DNA of 53,706 nt from JAADEM01 sp965371855 (GTDB taxonomy: Bacteria > Bacteroidota > Bacteroidia > Bacteroidales > Marinilabiliaceae), in NCBI GenBank assembly GCA_965371855.1, contig CBDUZZ010000030.1, positions 1-53,706 of the forward strand, written 5' to 3'. The position numbers and the translations under genes were made by a program. The stretch's first letter is position 1; the number at the start of each line of letters is the position of its first letter. Shown here piece after piece: positions 1 to 8,367 of this stretch. The notes under the pieces are model-generated. The model was not told the origin of the DNA and did not search any database. It saw only the letters and a list, made by a program, of their open reading frames with translations.

Positions 1-52
1 GTTCAAGTAGTGTAAGGTCTACTCCCATAATAAAATCGTTGAGGCATCGGGA
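1..52 (+). mobile_element. Right end of an IS element (3' tip of transposase plus terminal sequence)
   Basis: These bases are the exact reverse complement of 52574-52625. The first codons read Phe-Lys-stop (TAG at 8-10), the last residues of the transposase found complete at its C-terminus at the other end of the window. The rest is the non-coding IS end. Identity with the right-hand copy stops after base 52, which sets the outer limit of the element here. The transposase body lies outside the window to the left. This copy and the right-hand copy point towards each other, so the window lies between inverted copies of one IS. Confidence 0.85.
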
Positions 53-104
53 GTAGAGCATCCCGCTCACGGGAGGGTCCAGGGTTCGAATCCCTCAAAA
101 CTCA
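51..104 (+). tRNA. tRNA-like 3' portion; 5' part missing at the IS junction
   Basis: A T-arm with loop TTCGAAT (85-91) and stem AGGG/CCCT is followed by a 7-base acceptor strand (97-103) and a discriminator A. Upstream are the 3' half of a D-arm (GTAGAGCA, 53-60) and a TCCC/GGGA stem around 61-74. No matching 5' acceptor strand or 5' D-stem (GCTC) exists upstream, because that sequence is the IS end. CCA is not encoded. The anticodon cannot be assigned: the loop holds CTCAC, no reading puts U at position 33 in a clean 7-base loop, and CTC (Glu) or CAC (Val) are both conceivable. It is probably a tRNA gene truncated by the IS, or an already decayed one. Confidence 0.5.
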
Positions 105-269
105 CATTCCAACACACCTTCAAACTTCATCAAAAGAAAACTCTGCCAATGCGGCAAACATATCCTTTTGGCCGGGTTTTTGTCTGACAATAACAGATCA
201 CAAAATAACTATCAATTTTAAAAAAAAGCGGATTTAATCTGTTTTTAATAATTAATTAACAACATCATC

Positions 270-2492
270 ATGACATCACCGGAAAAACTTTCGACACAAA
301 TCATAAAATCATCTTATCAATCTATTTGTAAAGCATTGTCTGAGTACAGAATCAAAGAAGCTTTTGACTTAATCGCCCCTTTGGTTAAAGAGACACATAA
401 CAGCAACTTAATAGACTCTCATTATAATCTTGAATTCAACTACAAAAACATGTTGAAATATATGGTAGAAGGGATTACCGATTATGAACGTCAAAAGATA
501 TATCATCAACAAATAAATGAAATCTATTTACTAATTGACAAAATTTATGATTTCCTGCTAACCAAATACAGTTCAGAAATATATTATGAAACAAAACGGT
601 CGTTGGAGTCTACATTGTTAGACGATAACATTGAAAAATATTTCTCTGCCATTTCAAACTATGAACTCAGAAAACTTGCTGCTCCTGACACGCTCTTTTC
701 AGCTAACGAACAACAAACAGCCTTCAACCTGTTCAATATAATCTGGACAAAACCACACTCTGCTGAAGATTCTCTTGAGCTATTAACATCACTTTTCAAC
801 AATGACCAGACACCATGGCACCACAAAGCACTGTTTAGCTCAGCTATCATTCTGGCGTTACTACAACGATTTCATCCCAAACTGATTATATTACTTTTTA
901 ATCTCATTGAGCATCCTGATGAACAAGTCAGCGCCAGAGCTGTAACCGGTCTGTTATTGGTTCTGTATAAATATGATGCCCGAATAAAAAATAATGAAGA
1001 GATAAAATCGAGAATAAAAATACTAACAGAAAACAAAAATATTACAGAACTAATTAAAACCATTGTCATACAACTTATCAGAACCAGAGAGACCGAAAAG
1101 ATATCAAAAAAACTGACTGATGACATTTTACCCGAAGTTGTAAAGATGCAACCGAAAATCAAAGACAAATTAGACTTGGAAAATCTCATAAGCGACAAAT
1201 TCAAAGAAGATAAAAATCCAGACTGGGAAGATGTATTTCAGGATTCTCCCGAGCTCCTTAACAAACTGGAAGAGGTGAGCAAATGGCAACTTGAAGGTGC
1301 TGATGTGTTTCTCACAACTTTTAAGATGTTAAAACATTTTCCATTTTTCAATGAAATACCCAATTGGTTAACTCCTTTTTATCTGAACAACCCATCTGTA
1401 TTGGAAGCATTAAAAGATGAAACAGAAGCGTTCAAAAGCAAAGAGCTTTTAGAAGGGCTTGAGAATTCACGTTTTCTGTGCAACTCGGATAAATATTCAT
1501 TGATAATGAGCGTGCAACATATGCCTTCAATGCAAAAAGAGATGATGGGTAATATGTTCAGTGCCGAACTTCAGCAAATGGCTGATATCGAAAAAGACGA
1601 ATCGGCACTTAATGCAAATTATTCCAAACTAACAATCTCTAACCAGTTTATACAGGACCTGTACCGCCTGTTCAAAGTTCACCCACAGAAACACCATTTT
1701 GAAGATATTTTCAGTTGGGATATGACCTTTTACAAAAAAACATTCTTCAATATTCTCGTCCCTGAAATGGATACTAAAACTCAGATAGGGGAGTATTTTT
1801 TTAAAAAAAACTATTATACAGAAGCTCTTGAAATATTCTCGTCAATTTTAGATCAAAACAAACCGACTCTTGATCTCACACAGAAAATTGCATACTGTTA
1901 TCAGCAACTTAAAGATTATGAGAATGCTTTGAACTGGTATCTCCGTGCCGATTTTTTTGAAACACAAACAGCCTGGAATAAAAAGAAAATAGCATTATGC
2001 CACCTTCATTTGAACAATTCTGAAAAAGCTCTTGAATACTATAAAGAAGCTGACACATTAACTCCTGAAAATCTCCACACGTTAGCTTCTATCGGGCACT
2101 GCCTGTATGAACTGAAAGAACATGAAGAAGCGCTCAAATATTATTTCAAAGTTGAATATATGGACAGTTCAAACACAAAAGTGTGGAGACCAATAGCCTG
2201 GTGTTCTTTTGTCCTTGGAAAATTTAAACAGGCAGAAAAATATTACCGGAAACTTATTGTAAACAGTGAAAACGGTAATAATCTGATGAACCTGGGACAT
2301 GTATTATGGTGCAGAGGAGAGCGGGAAGAAGCACTTAACATTTACCAAAAAAGCATCCTTGCTCCAGACAATTCCTTAAAAGCATTTGAAGAGGCTTTTT
2401 ATGATGATATTAACAATTTAGTAAAAAACGGAATCAATAAAGATGATATGCCGATAATGCTTGACCAGATACGGTATTCAATTGAGGGGTGA
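270..2492 (+). CDS. Tetratricopeptide-repeat protein, function unknown
   Basis: This 740-residue protein has no signal peptide or membrane segment. The N-terminal two thirds are helical and rich in charged residues and match no family I recognise; a stretch around residues 185-240 looks HEAT-like. From about residue 505 to 700 there are at least five TPR units with the usual spacing (for example an ALEIF unit, ALNWY, ALEYY, ALKYY and ALNIY), each near 34 residues. TPR regions bind peptides, so a scaffold or protein-interaction role in the cytoplasm is likely. It is a single gene with a long AT-rich leader, and the gene after it runs the other way. The function cannot be named from the sequence. 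Confidence 0.85.
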   Translation: MTSPEKLSTQIIKSSYQSICKALSEYRIKEAFDLIAPLVKETHNSNLIDSHYNLEFNYKNMLKYMVEGITDYERQKIYHQQINEIYLLIDKIYDFLLTKYSSEIYYETKRSLESTLLDDNIEKYFSAISNYELRKLAAPDTLFSANEQQTAFNLFNIIWTKPHSAEDSLELLTSLFNNDQTPWHHKALFSSAIILALLQRFHPKLIILLFNLIEHPDEQVSARAVTGLLLVLYKYDARIKNNEEIKSRIKILTENKNITELIKTIVIQLIRTRETEKISKKLTDDILPEVVKMQPKIKDKLDLENLISDKFKEDKNPDWEDVFQDSPELLNKLEEVSKWQLEGADVFLTTFKMLKHFPFFNEIPNWLTPFYLNNPSVLEALKDETEAFKSKELLEGLENSRFLCNSDKYSLIMSVQHMPSMQKEMMGNMFSAELQQMADIEKDESALNANYSKLTISNQFIQDLYRLFKVHPQKHHFEDIFSWDMTFYKKTFFNILVPEMDTKTQIGEYFFKKNYYTEALEIFSSILDQNKPTLDLTQKIAYCYQQLKDYENALNWYLRADFFETQTAWNKKKIALCHLHLNNSEKALEYYKEADTLTPENLHTLASIGHCLYELKEHEEALKYYFKVEYMDSSNTKVWRPIAWCSFVLGKFKQAEKYYRKLIVNSENGNNLMNLGHVLWCRGEREEALNIYQKSILAPDNSLKAFEEAFYDDINNLVKNGINKDDMPIMLDQIRYSIEG

Positions 2493-2621
2493 TGATTGGT
2501 TATTCGTTTATTTAGTTACCTGACTATATTCGTCGTCGAGATTTTTTTACATAACTCCCCCTATACCTAAAACACATAAACAATAGACACAAATTAAAAA
2601 ACAAAAAAAATCGATCTCAGG

Positions 2622-2873
2622 CTATTTCTTTTTAAACAGTCCAATAACAGCAAGTAGAATAACAGCTCCAACTACTGCGGTAATTATCGAACCAATAAGG
2701 CTATCTGTAGAAATACCTAACAGACTAAACACCCAGCCTCCAATCACAGCACCAATTATACCAACAATAATATTAACAATAATTCCAAAGCCACCACCTT
2801 TCATAATAAGGCCGGCAATCCACCCTGCTAAAGCACCAAGGACAAGAAAAATAATAAATGCAGTTAAATCCAT
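2622..2873 (-). CDS. GlsB/YeaQ/YmgE-family small membrane protein
   Basis: This 83-residue protein consists of three hydrophobic glycine-rich segments (about residues 3-22, 28-50 and 57-79) and ends in a Lys-Lys-Lys tail. The pattern AGWIAG followed by a GGxG turn and a GxxGxxxGGW segment is typical of the transglycosylase-associated (GlsB/YeaQ/YmgE) family, small inner-membrane proteins often induced by general stress. The name transglycosylase-associated is historical and no enzyme activity is implied. It stands alone, divergent from the gene at 2997. Length and topology are normal for the family. Confidence 0.85.
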   Translation of the reverse strand: MDLTAFIIFLVLGALAGWIAGLIMKGGGFGIIVNIIVGIIGAVIGGWVFSLLGISTDSLIGSIITAVVGAVILLAVIGLFKKK

Positions 2874-2996
2874 AATAATAATTTTATTAAATTTAGTCCT
2901 TCTAAGTTAATAACTTATTTGTAACTATCGTTGTTTGAAAAAATATATTCAATGCGAATAACTGTAAAATCCCATCTATAAATCTTATTTTTCAAT

Positions 2997-3386
2997 ATGG
3001 CAAAAAAGAAGATAACAACAGAACTATACAGTTATGGAATTTATACCGGATGGAACCGTAACTCAACGGAACTGCCTAATATATTAGAGATAACAAATAA
3101 AATCAACATTACGCCTGACGTTGAATTTGGTTGTGTTATAAAAATAAAAGGAGCAAAAGGAAAAATAATCCAATTCCGGATTGATCATCCTCCTTTTTTG
3201 GATGAATCCGGCAACCCGGCTGCTCCTTTCACCGGAGAGTATTTCATTAACAGTAACGATTATGAGTTCTTTCTTGGGGATACCGTTTGGGAACCCTATG
3301 AAGACAAAGCCGGAACATGGGAACTAAGCACCTTTATTGATGGCAAAAGAATAAGTTATAAAAAGCTTTTTCTAAAACTTCCATGA
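2997..3386 (+). CDS. Small DUF3859-like protein
   Basis: This soluble 129-residue protein begins with a lysine-rich tip and reads as a single beta-rich domain: YGIYTGW near the start, FGCVIKIKG in the middle, and a closing WEL-STFIDGKRISYKKLF strand pair. The layout resembles the DUF3859 family, in which a domain of this size ends with a sentence-like 'G.W.l.i..dgk.l....F' motif. That assignment is from memory of the family pattern and is tentative. There is no signal peptide. It is divergent from the GlsB-like gene and separated by about 100 bases from the permease downstream, so it is probably transcribed alone. Confidence 0.65.
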   Translation: MAKKKITTELYSYGIYTGWNRNSTELPNILEITNKINITPDVEFGCVIKIKGAKGKIIQFRIDHPPFLDESGNPAAPFTGEYFINSNDYEFFLGDTVWEPYEDKAGTWELSTFIDGKRISYKKLFLKLP

Positions 3387-3491
3387 GACAAAAATATTGA
3401 GTTTTCAGAAACTCTTTCCCTTAATCATCTATTAATTAAACTGCAATTACATTTTTTTTCATTATCTTAGAAAAAGATAGAATAGATTTCA

Positions 3492-5345
3492 ATGAAATTA
3501 AAGAAAGACATTGGTTTTTTTGGTGTATTTTGCATTGCAACCGGCACAATGATTAGTTCAGGCCTGTTTATACTTCCTGTCATAATTTATCAAAAAGCAG
3601 GCCCGGCTATAATTATAGCATATTTTTTTTCAGCTTTGTTAATGATACCTGCCCTACTTTCAAAAACAGAATTAGCTACAGCAATGCCAAAATCCGGTGG
3701 AGCTTATTTTTTTATACATAGAAGTCTTGGTGCTTTGATAGGAACATTTGCAGGTTTTGCTTCATGGTATTCTCTTTGCTTAAAAAGTGCGTTCGCATTA
3801 CTTGGAATAGGATTATTCTTAGAACCAATCTTTTTTGAATCATCCCCCGAATTAATAAAACTATTTTCTGTTGGCGTTGTATTGTTTTTTACAATTCTAA
3901 ATATCTTAGGAGTTAAACAAAGTAGTCTTTTACAAACAATTCTGGTAATCAGCCTAATTGCCATCCTGATACTCTTTATCACCACCGGTTTTAATCACTT
4001 AAATATTAACTGGTATGTGCCTTTTAATCCGCATGGATGGCAGTCCGTTTTTACCGTAATAGGAATGATATTCATCTCTTATGGAGGCTTAACAAAAATT
4101 ACCTCAGTAGCCGGAGAAATAAAGAATCCAAAAAAAAATATTCCAGCAGGTATGTTTGCAGCATTTATAGTTACAACAACTCTTTATGTTTTCTCGATGT
4201 TTATAGTTGTAGGATTATTAGATTCGGTAGAATTTAGTCAAACTTTTAATCCTCTTGGCTTAGGTGCCTCAAAATACATGGGGAATTTCGGATATTGGAT
4301 TCTTTCCATTGCAGCTATATTAGCCTTTATTACTACCGGGAATGCAGGTTTATTAACATCTTCAAGAATACCTCTTGCTATGTCGGAAGATAATCTTATA
4401 CCATCTTTTATTGCCAAGGTAAACATGAGATTTAAGACTCCCGCAACTTCCATTATTATAACTTCTCTTTTCATGATCACGGTTATTGTTTTTCTTGATC
4501 TTGAAAATCTGGTAAAAGTGGCCTCCACAATGATGTTAATATTATTCACCCTTGTAAACGTTTCTGTTATTTTAATGAGGGAAAGTAAAATTCCATCTTA
4601 TAAACCATCATTCAGAACACCCTTCTATCCCTGGATTCAGATTTTCGGAATTATTATTTATATATTTCTAATTATTGAAATGGGTGTAATACCATTTTTT
4701 ATAACATTAGGTTTTTTCATAATCTCATTATTGTGGTATTATTTGTATTCAAAATCAAGAAATCTTAAACAATCTGCTTTATTACACATTGTTGAAAGAA
4801 TTACATCAAAAGAAATAAGATCACATATATTACCAAACGAACTGAGAGATATACTTTTTGAAAGAGATGGCATTGTTGAAGATAAATTTGATAGTTTAAT
4901 TAAGATGGCCACATTTATTGAAGTTAAAAAGAAAACAGATAAAGATGGATTGTTTAAATTAATTGCAAATACATTTTCAGAAAAGTTTGATATCCCCTCT
5001 GATAAAATATTAAATCTGTTTAAACAGGAAGAAAGCTTTGGTTCAGTTACTCAAGAAGGGGTGGCAATTTCTAATATTATAATTAAAGAGAAGGCTAAAT
5101 TTGATATTATTGTTTTACGCTCAGAATATGGAATTGATTTTGGAAATGACGTATCACCAATTCATATAATATTTGCTTTAGCAGGGACTAAGGATCAAAG
5201 AAATTTACTTTTCCAAACGTTAATAATTATTGCACAAATAGTTCAAAATAAAGAGTTTATCAAAAGCTGGAAAAAAGCGAATAGAATTGAAGACCTGAAA
5301 GATCTAATTCTTTTAGCTGAAAGAATACGGAAAAGACAAATTTAA
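3492..5345 (+). CDS. APC-superfamily amino acid permease with C-terminal EIIA-like domain
   Basis: Residues 1-420 form an APC permease with about 12 membrane segments. The first helix carries the family's GTMISSGLF glycine motif, and later come SGGAYFF (68-74) and the conserved SYGGL-TK segment near 196-202. The likely role is proton-driven amino acid or polyamine uptake or exchange; the substrate cannot be told. Residues about 435-617 are a cytoplasmic domain resembling PTS EIIA of the fructose/mannitol type. At 511-528 the sequence keeps the ESFGS-VTQEGVAI frame of the EIIA active site, but the phospho-accepting histidine expected at 528 is asparagine and the preceding proline is serine. 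A regulatory, non-phosphorylated sensor domain is therefore inferred. The neighbouring antiporter has its own cytoplasmic regulatory domain. Confidence 0.88.
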   Translation: MKLKKDIGFFGVFCIATGTMISSGLFILPVIIYQKAGPAIIIAYFFSALLMIPALLSKTELATAMPKSGGAYFFIHRSLGALIGTFAGFASWYSLCLKSAFALLGIGLFLEPIFFESSPELIKLFSVGVVLFFTILNILGVKQSSLLQTILVISLIAILILFITTGFNHLNINWYVPFNPHGWQSVFTVIGMIFISYGGLTKITSVAGEIKNPKKNIPAGMFAAFIVTTTLYVFSMFIVVGLLDSVEFSQTFNPLGLGASKYMGNFGYWILSIAAILAFITTGNAGLLTSSRIPLAMSEDNLIPSFIAKVNMRFKTPATSIIITSLFMITVIVFLDLENLVKVASTMMLILFTLVNVSVILMRESKIPSYKPSFRTPFYPWIQIFGIIIYIFLIIEMGVIPFFITLGFFIISLLWYYLYSKSRNLKQSALLHIVERITSKEIRSHILPNELRDILFERDGIVEDKFDSLIKMATFIEVKKKTDKDGLFKLIANTFSEKFDIPSDKILNLFKQEESFGSVTQEGVAISNIIIKEKAKFDIIVLRSEYGIDFGNDVSPIHIIFALAGTKDQRNLLFQTLIIIAQIVQNKEFIKSWKKANRIEDLKDLILLAERIRKRQI

Positions 5346-5455
5346 TTATACAGGAAAGTAAAGATTGACAGAAAAACAAACCAGACAAAGTTCAGCTTAA
5401 ACTTCCTAATTGAAAATAGGTCTATATTTCTGCTTGAATAAAAAATATTTGGAAC

Positions 5456-7351
5456 ATGAACATGCTTCTTAACATATCATTCCATGTTGACTTTTTCCCT
5501 TTAATGATTGTGCTAACATTGGCATGGATTGCACCAGTAATTCTGTCTTTAGCTAATATGGGGAAAGTACCTACTGTTATTGCGGAAATTGTATTGGGAT
5601 ATGTTTTAGGTCATTTCTTTATGGAGAGGTTTAGCCCTGAAAGCATTAAAATACTTGATTTCCTTGCCTTAGCAGGCTTCATCTTTCTTATGTTTTTAAG
5701 TGGGCTGGAGATCAATGTTGACCAGATTATAGCATCTCTTCCACGTAAAAAATTAACTGTTTCAACCTTTTTAAAAAACCCGTTGCTTATAGGAATTACT
5801 CATTTTGCCATAACTTTAGTATTATCTTATATAAGCACTCTGGCATTATCACAAATTATTCATATACCAAGTATCTGGTACTTTTCATTAATAATGGTTA
5901 CTACATCAGTAGGAATCATTTTGCCAATATTAAAAAACAGAGGCGAAATTGCAGGCCATTACGGTCAAATGTTGATTATTACTGCAGCCGTTGCCGATAT
6001 TTTTAGCATTTTACTTTTTTCGTTTACAGCATTCACTCTAAAGAATGGCTTCAAAATAGAGCTGCTATATATTTTTGTTCTCTTTTTTGCATTTTATATT
6101 TTCAGCATCATAGGCCAAAGACTAAAAGGAATGGCATTGTTTAAAAAAATGGGATTCCAATTCTCACACTCTGCACTCCAGATAAAAGTCAGAGGAACTG
6201 TTTTGATCATCCTTATTTTTGTTGTCATGGCTCAGTTTATAGGAGAAGAAGAGATTCTCCTCGGAGCATTTCTCAGTGGCTTACTTCTATCAGGTTTTTT
6301 ACATAAAGGCAGATCGTTACTGATATTGAAAATGGATGGAATGGGATTCGGTTTTTTCATTCCCATTTTTTTCGTTATGGTCGGCATGACATTTGATGCT
6401 TCCGCCTTTTCAGAATTTGACAGCTCCATCATCTGGTTTTTATTGGCCTTAATAGTCATTCTATTCTCTATAAAAATCATTCCTTCTATGCTTTGGATTA
6501 GATTATTTGGGTTTAGACGAGCACTTGCCGGAGGGTTCCTGGTCTCTTCACGCCTTAGCCTGATAATTGCCGCTGCTGCTATAGGATTAGAAATGGAAGT
6601 TATAACTGAAGGCATCAATGCAAGTTTTATCCTGATGGCAGTTATCACATGTCTGTTATCACCTATTATTTTCAATATTCTCAATCCAAAAAGCATTCTT
6701 GATGGCAGCAAAACAATCATTGTAGGTGGTAGCAGTACAGGAGTGTTACTAACACGTCGACTCCATGCTCACGGAAAGAAATCCATTATTATTGAGTCCG
6801 ACATTAATCGGTTTCATGCTATTCAGGAAAAAGGATTAAATGTGATTCATGGTGATGGAATCCAAGAGTCCATTTACCGCCAGTTAAAATTAGCTTCAAG
6901 CAACTATGTTATTTTAGAGTGTGGAAATGATCAGATGAACCTGAAGATCGCTCATATGCTTCGCGAACAATTTCTGCATGAAAACATTATAGCCAGAACA
7001 AAATTAAAAACTATTGAAAATAAGCTTAACTTAATGAATGTTGACACAGCTGATGAACGAAGAGTAATGGCCACAACTCTTGAAAACCTCATCTTACGAC
7101 CCAGTACTTACCACGATCTGGTAGAAAGTTTTGATAACTACATCGTAGAAGAGATTCAAATAACAAACAGTGACATTGACGGAAAACAAATTAAAGAACT
7201 CCCTTTCCACTACAATGCTATTTTAATGATGATAAAATCAGGTGCTGAACTTAAAATTCCTCATGGAGATACTTATTTGCGAAAAGGGGATGTCCTGCAT
7301 GTTTTCGGAACTACAATTGCTTTAGAAGAAACACACAAGTTGGTGGAATAA
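5456..7351 (+). CDS. CPA2-family monovalent cation/proton antiporter with RCK domains
   Basis: This 631-residue membrane protein begins with roughly 12-13 transmembrane helices (residues about 10-410) of the Na_H_exchanger/KefB type. TrkA-N (about 418-535) follows, with a nucleotide-binding start reading GGSSTG in place of the usual GxGxxG and the acidic residue after the second strand (IIESD). A TrkA-C domain fills 550-631. Proteins of this design exchange K+ or Na+ for H+ and are gated through the RCK-like cytoplasmic part by nucleotides or other ligands. The start was chosen at the first ATG of an MNM pair, directly before the first hydrophobic helix. It lies 110 bases after the permease in the same direction, so the two may be cotranscribed. 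Confidence 0.9.
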   Translation: MNMLLNISFHVDFFPLMIVLTLAWIAPVILSLANMGKVPTVIAEIVLGYVLGHFFMERFSPESIKILDFLALAGFIFLMFLSGLEINVDQIIASLPRKKLTVSTFLKNPLLIGITHFAITLVLSYISTLALSQIIHIPSIWYFSLIMVTTSVGIILPILKNRGEIAGHYGQMLIITAAVADIFSILLFSFTAFTLKNGFKIELLYIFVLFFAFYIFSIIGQRLKGMALFKKMGFQFSHSALQIKVRGTVLIILIFVVMAQFIGEEEILLGAFLSGLLLSGFLHKGRSLLILKMDGMGFGFFIPIFFVMVGMTFDASAFSEFDSSIIWFLLALIVILFSIKIIPSMLWIRLFGFRRALAGGFLVSSRLSLIIAAAAIGLEMEVITEGINASFILMAVITCLLSPIIFNILNPKSILDGSKTIIVGGSSTGVLLTRRLHAHGKKSIIIESDINRFHAIQEKGLNVIHGDGIQESIYRQLKLASSNYVILECGNDQMNLKIAHMLREQFLHENIIARTKLKTIENKLNLMNVDTADERRVMATTLENLILRPSTYHDLVESFDNYIVEEIQITNSDIDGKQIKELPFHYNAILMMIKSGAELKIPHGDTYLRKGDVLHVFGTTIALEETHKLVE

Positions 7352-7445
7352 CCTCTCTTATCCAAGTATCAAGCAAGCATACACCCCCTCTCTCCACTAA
7401 GTGTAGTTTGTAACTACACCTAAATATCCCCTTTGCTACCACGTG

Positions 7446-7465
7446 ATTGTATTGCGTTCCTTTTG
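7446..7465 (+). repeat. Repeat C, copy 1 (20 bp)
   Basis: ATTGTATTGCGTTCCTTTTG differs at two positions from 10999-11018. The two copies, in the same orientation, lie just outside the hairpin-rich island and bracket it. Confidence 0.6.
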
Positions 7466-7637
7466 GTTATTTGGCTTTCTTTCTGTATCACCTCACCCCC
7501 CAACCCCCTCTCCTTACTGGCGAGGGGGAGTAGTAAATGAATTCTTGATAGCACTCTCCCTTCTCCATCTGGAGAAGGGCCGGGGATGAGGTGTTTATGA
7601 ATAGAATAGAAATATTTTTGTTTTTTGTCCATATTTA

Positions 7638-7681
7638 GTCACCGGGTGACTCCTAATAGTTTTAACAAGTCACCCCGTGAC
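7638..7681 (+). repeat. Hairpin repeat A, copy 1 (44 bp)
   Basis: Inverted arms of 14 bp (7638-7651 and 7668-7681, one mismatch) surround a 16-base loop beginning CCTAAT. The left arm starts GTCACCGGG where copy 3 has GTCACGGGG. Two further copies lie at 9106-9149 and 10935-10978 in the same orientation, each followed by TTTACAGATA. Confidence 0.85.
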
Positions 7682-7789
7682 TTTACAGATAAACAGATAA
7701 ACCAATAAAAAGTACCATTAATCAAATAATATTGCACATTAATCAAACCATATGCCGGTCAATAAAAAAACAATTATTATATTAGTTGA

Positions 7790-8365
7790 ATGAAAATAAA
7801 AAACACCAAACATAGTTTTTCCCTAACCATTAATGGCTTGGTGTTTGCAGAGAGAGAGACAGAACTGACCTTTAAACAACCACCCCTTTTTAGGTTCATA
7901 TTTTATATTGATTACCTGCCAGTCGGACAGGCTGGTTTATTATTGGCTATTGAAAATCCTTCAATAGCCAATATCGAACGCTCAATTACCAATTCCCAAT
8001 TTCTTGTTGTTCATTGGATATTGGATGTTGTTTATTGGACATTGGATTTCAAATCCTCGTTACGCTGGCGCAGATTTGCAATCTGTGCCAAAAAACTTAA
8101 AAACAGGTTTAACAAACCCACAAGTAATGCCGGCAAAACCATAAACCTGTTTCACAAAACTACAGTGAAGGCCGGCAAAACGGCAGATAAGGTATCCAAA
8201 ACCACAAACAAGCTCTGCAAAGTCACAAACAAGATATACAAAATGACAAACAAGATATACAAAATGACAAACAAGGCTTGCAAAGTCATAAACAAGGTGT
8301 GCAAAATGACAGATAAGCACTTATCTGTCATTTTTCCGGTGAATTTTAACTATAAACTCATATAA
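7790..8365 (+). CDS. Doubtful ORF: dispersed repeats followed by lysine-rich heptad repeats
   Basis: The 191-codon frame is a mosaic. Residues about 41-50 (YLPVGQAG), 70-87 (FLVVHWILDVVYW) and 88-100 (RWRRFAICA) look like translations of dispersed DNA repeats, not evolved protein. Residues 104-175 are a run of heptads of the form T-N-K-x-C/Y-K-V/M, encoded by 21-bp tandem units. A perfect 15-bp inverted repeat (8303-8334) cuts into the frame near its end. The minus strand is also open through the heptads, as expected when the repeat unit lacks stops. The stop lies 2 bases before the next start, which would suit translational coupling if it is made. It could equally be the template of a repetitive non-coding RNA. 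No known family is recognised. Confidence 0.35.
   Translation: MKIKNTKHSFSLTINGLVFAERETELTFKQPPLFRFIFYIDYLPVGQAGLLLAIENPSIANIERSITNSQFLVVHWILDVVYWTLDFKSSLRWRRFAICAKKLKNRFNKPTSNAGKTINLFHKTTVKAGKTADKVSKTTNKLCKVTNKIYKMTNKIYKMTNKACKVINKVCKMTDKHLSVIFPVNFNYKLI
8099..8314 (+). repeat. 21-bp tandem repeat array encoding heptads
   Basis: About ten 21-bp units run through this stretch. The best conserved (from about 8205) read roughly ACAAACAAGATATACAAAAT, with two adjacent units identical. Divergence increases towards the 5' end. In frame they give K-x-T-N-K-x-C/Y-K heptads. The array ends directly in the inverted repeat at 8303-8334. Confidence 0.85.
8303..8334 (+). terminator. Perfect 15-bp inverted repeat with terminal T-run
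   Basis: Arms AAAATGACAGATAAG (8303-8317) and its complement (8320-8334) are separated by two bases, and the right arm ends in a run of five Ts (8331-8335). It can act as a Rho-independent terminator at the end of the 21-bp array, or fold over the region just upstream of the start at 8368 and affect its translation. Its position inside the upstream reading frame argues against that frame being an ordinary gene. Confidence 0.55.
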
Positions 8366-8367
8366 TT

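Larger units (their letters stand above)
7352..7789. other. Non-coding, repeat-rich intergenic stretch
   Basis: This 438-base gap holds several palindromic dispersed repeats but no convincing gene. It has a perfect 8-bp hairpin at 7401-7419 (arms GTGTAGTT/AACTACAC), a C-rich bipartite repeat at about 7490-7595 (halves around GGCGAGGGGGAG and GAGAAGGGCCGGGGATGAGG), a 20-bp element at 7446-7465 that recurs at 10999-11018, and the first copy of a 44-bp hairpin at 7638-7681. A 70-codon minus-strand reading frame here only translates these repeats. Confidence 0.7.

Noticed and set aside
7420..7632. Minus-strand 70-codon frame with PSPDGEGRV
   Set aside because: It translates dispersed palindromic repeats; no codon-level signal or neighbour supports a gene.
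8099..8314. 21-bp tandem array considered as a CRISPR array
   Set aside because: The units are directly adjacent with no unique spacers, and no cas genes are present.
8060..8320. Minus-strand hydrophobic heptad reading frame (repeats like VCHFVYL)
   Set aside because: It is the antisense of the 21-bp tandem array; open frames on both strands follow from a stop-free repeat unit, and no start or operon context supports it.
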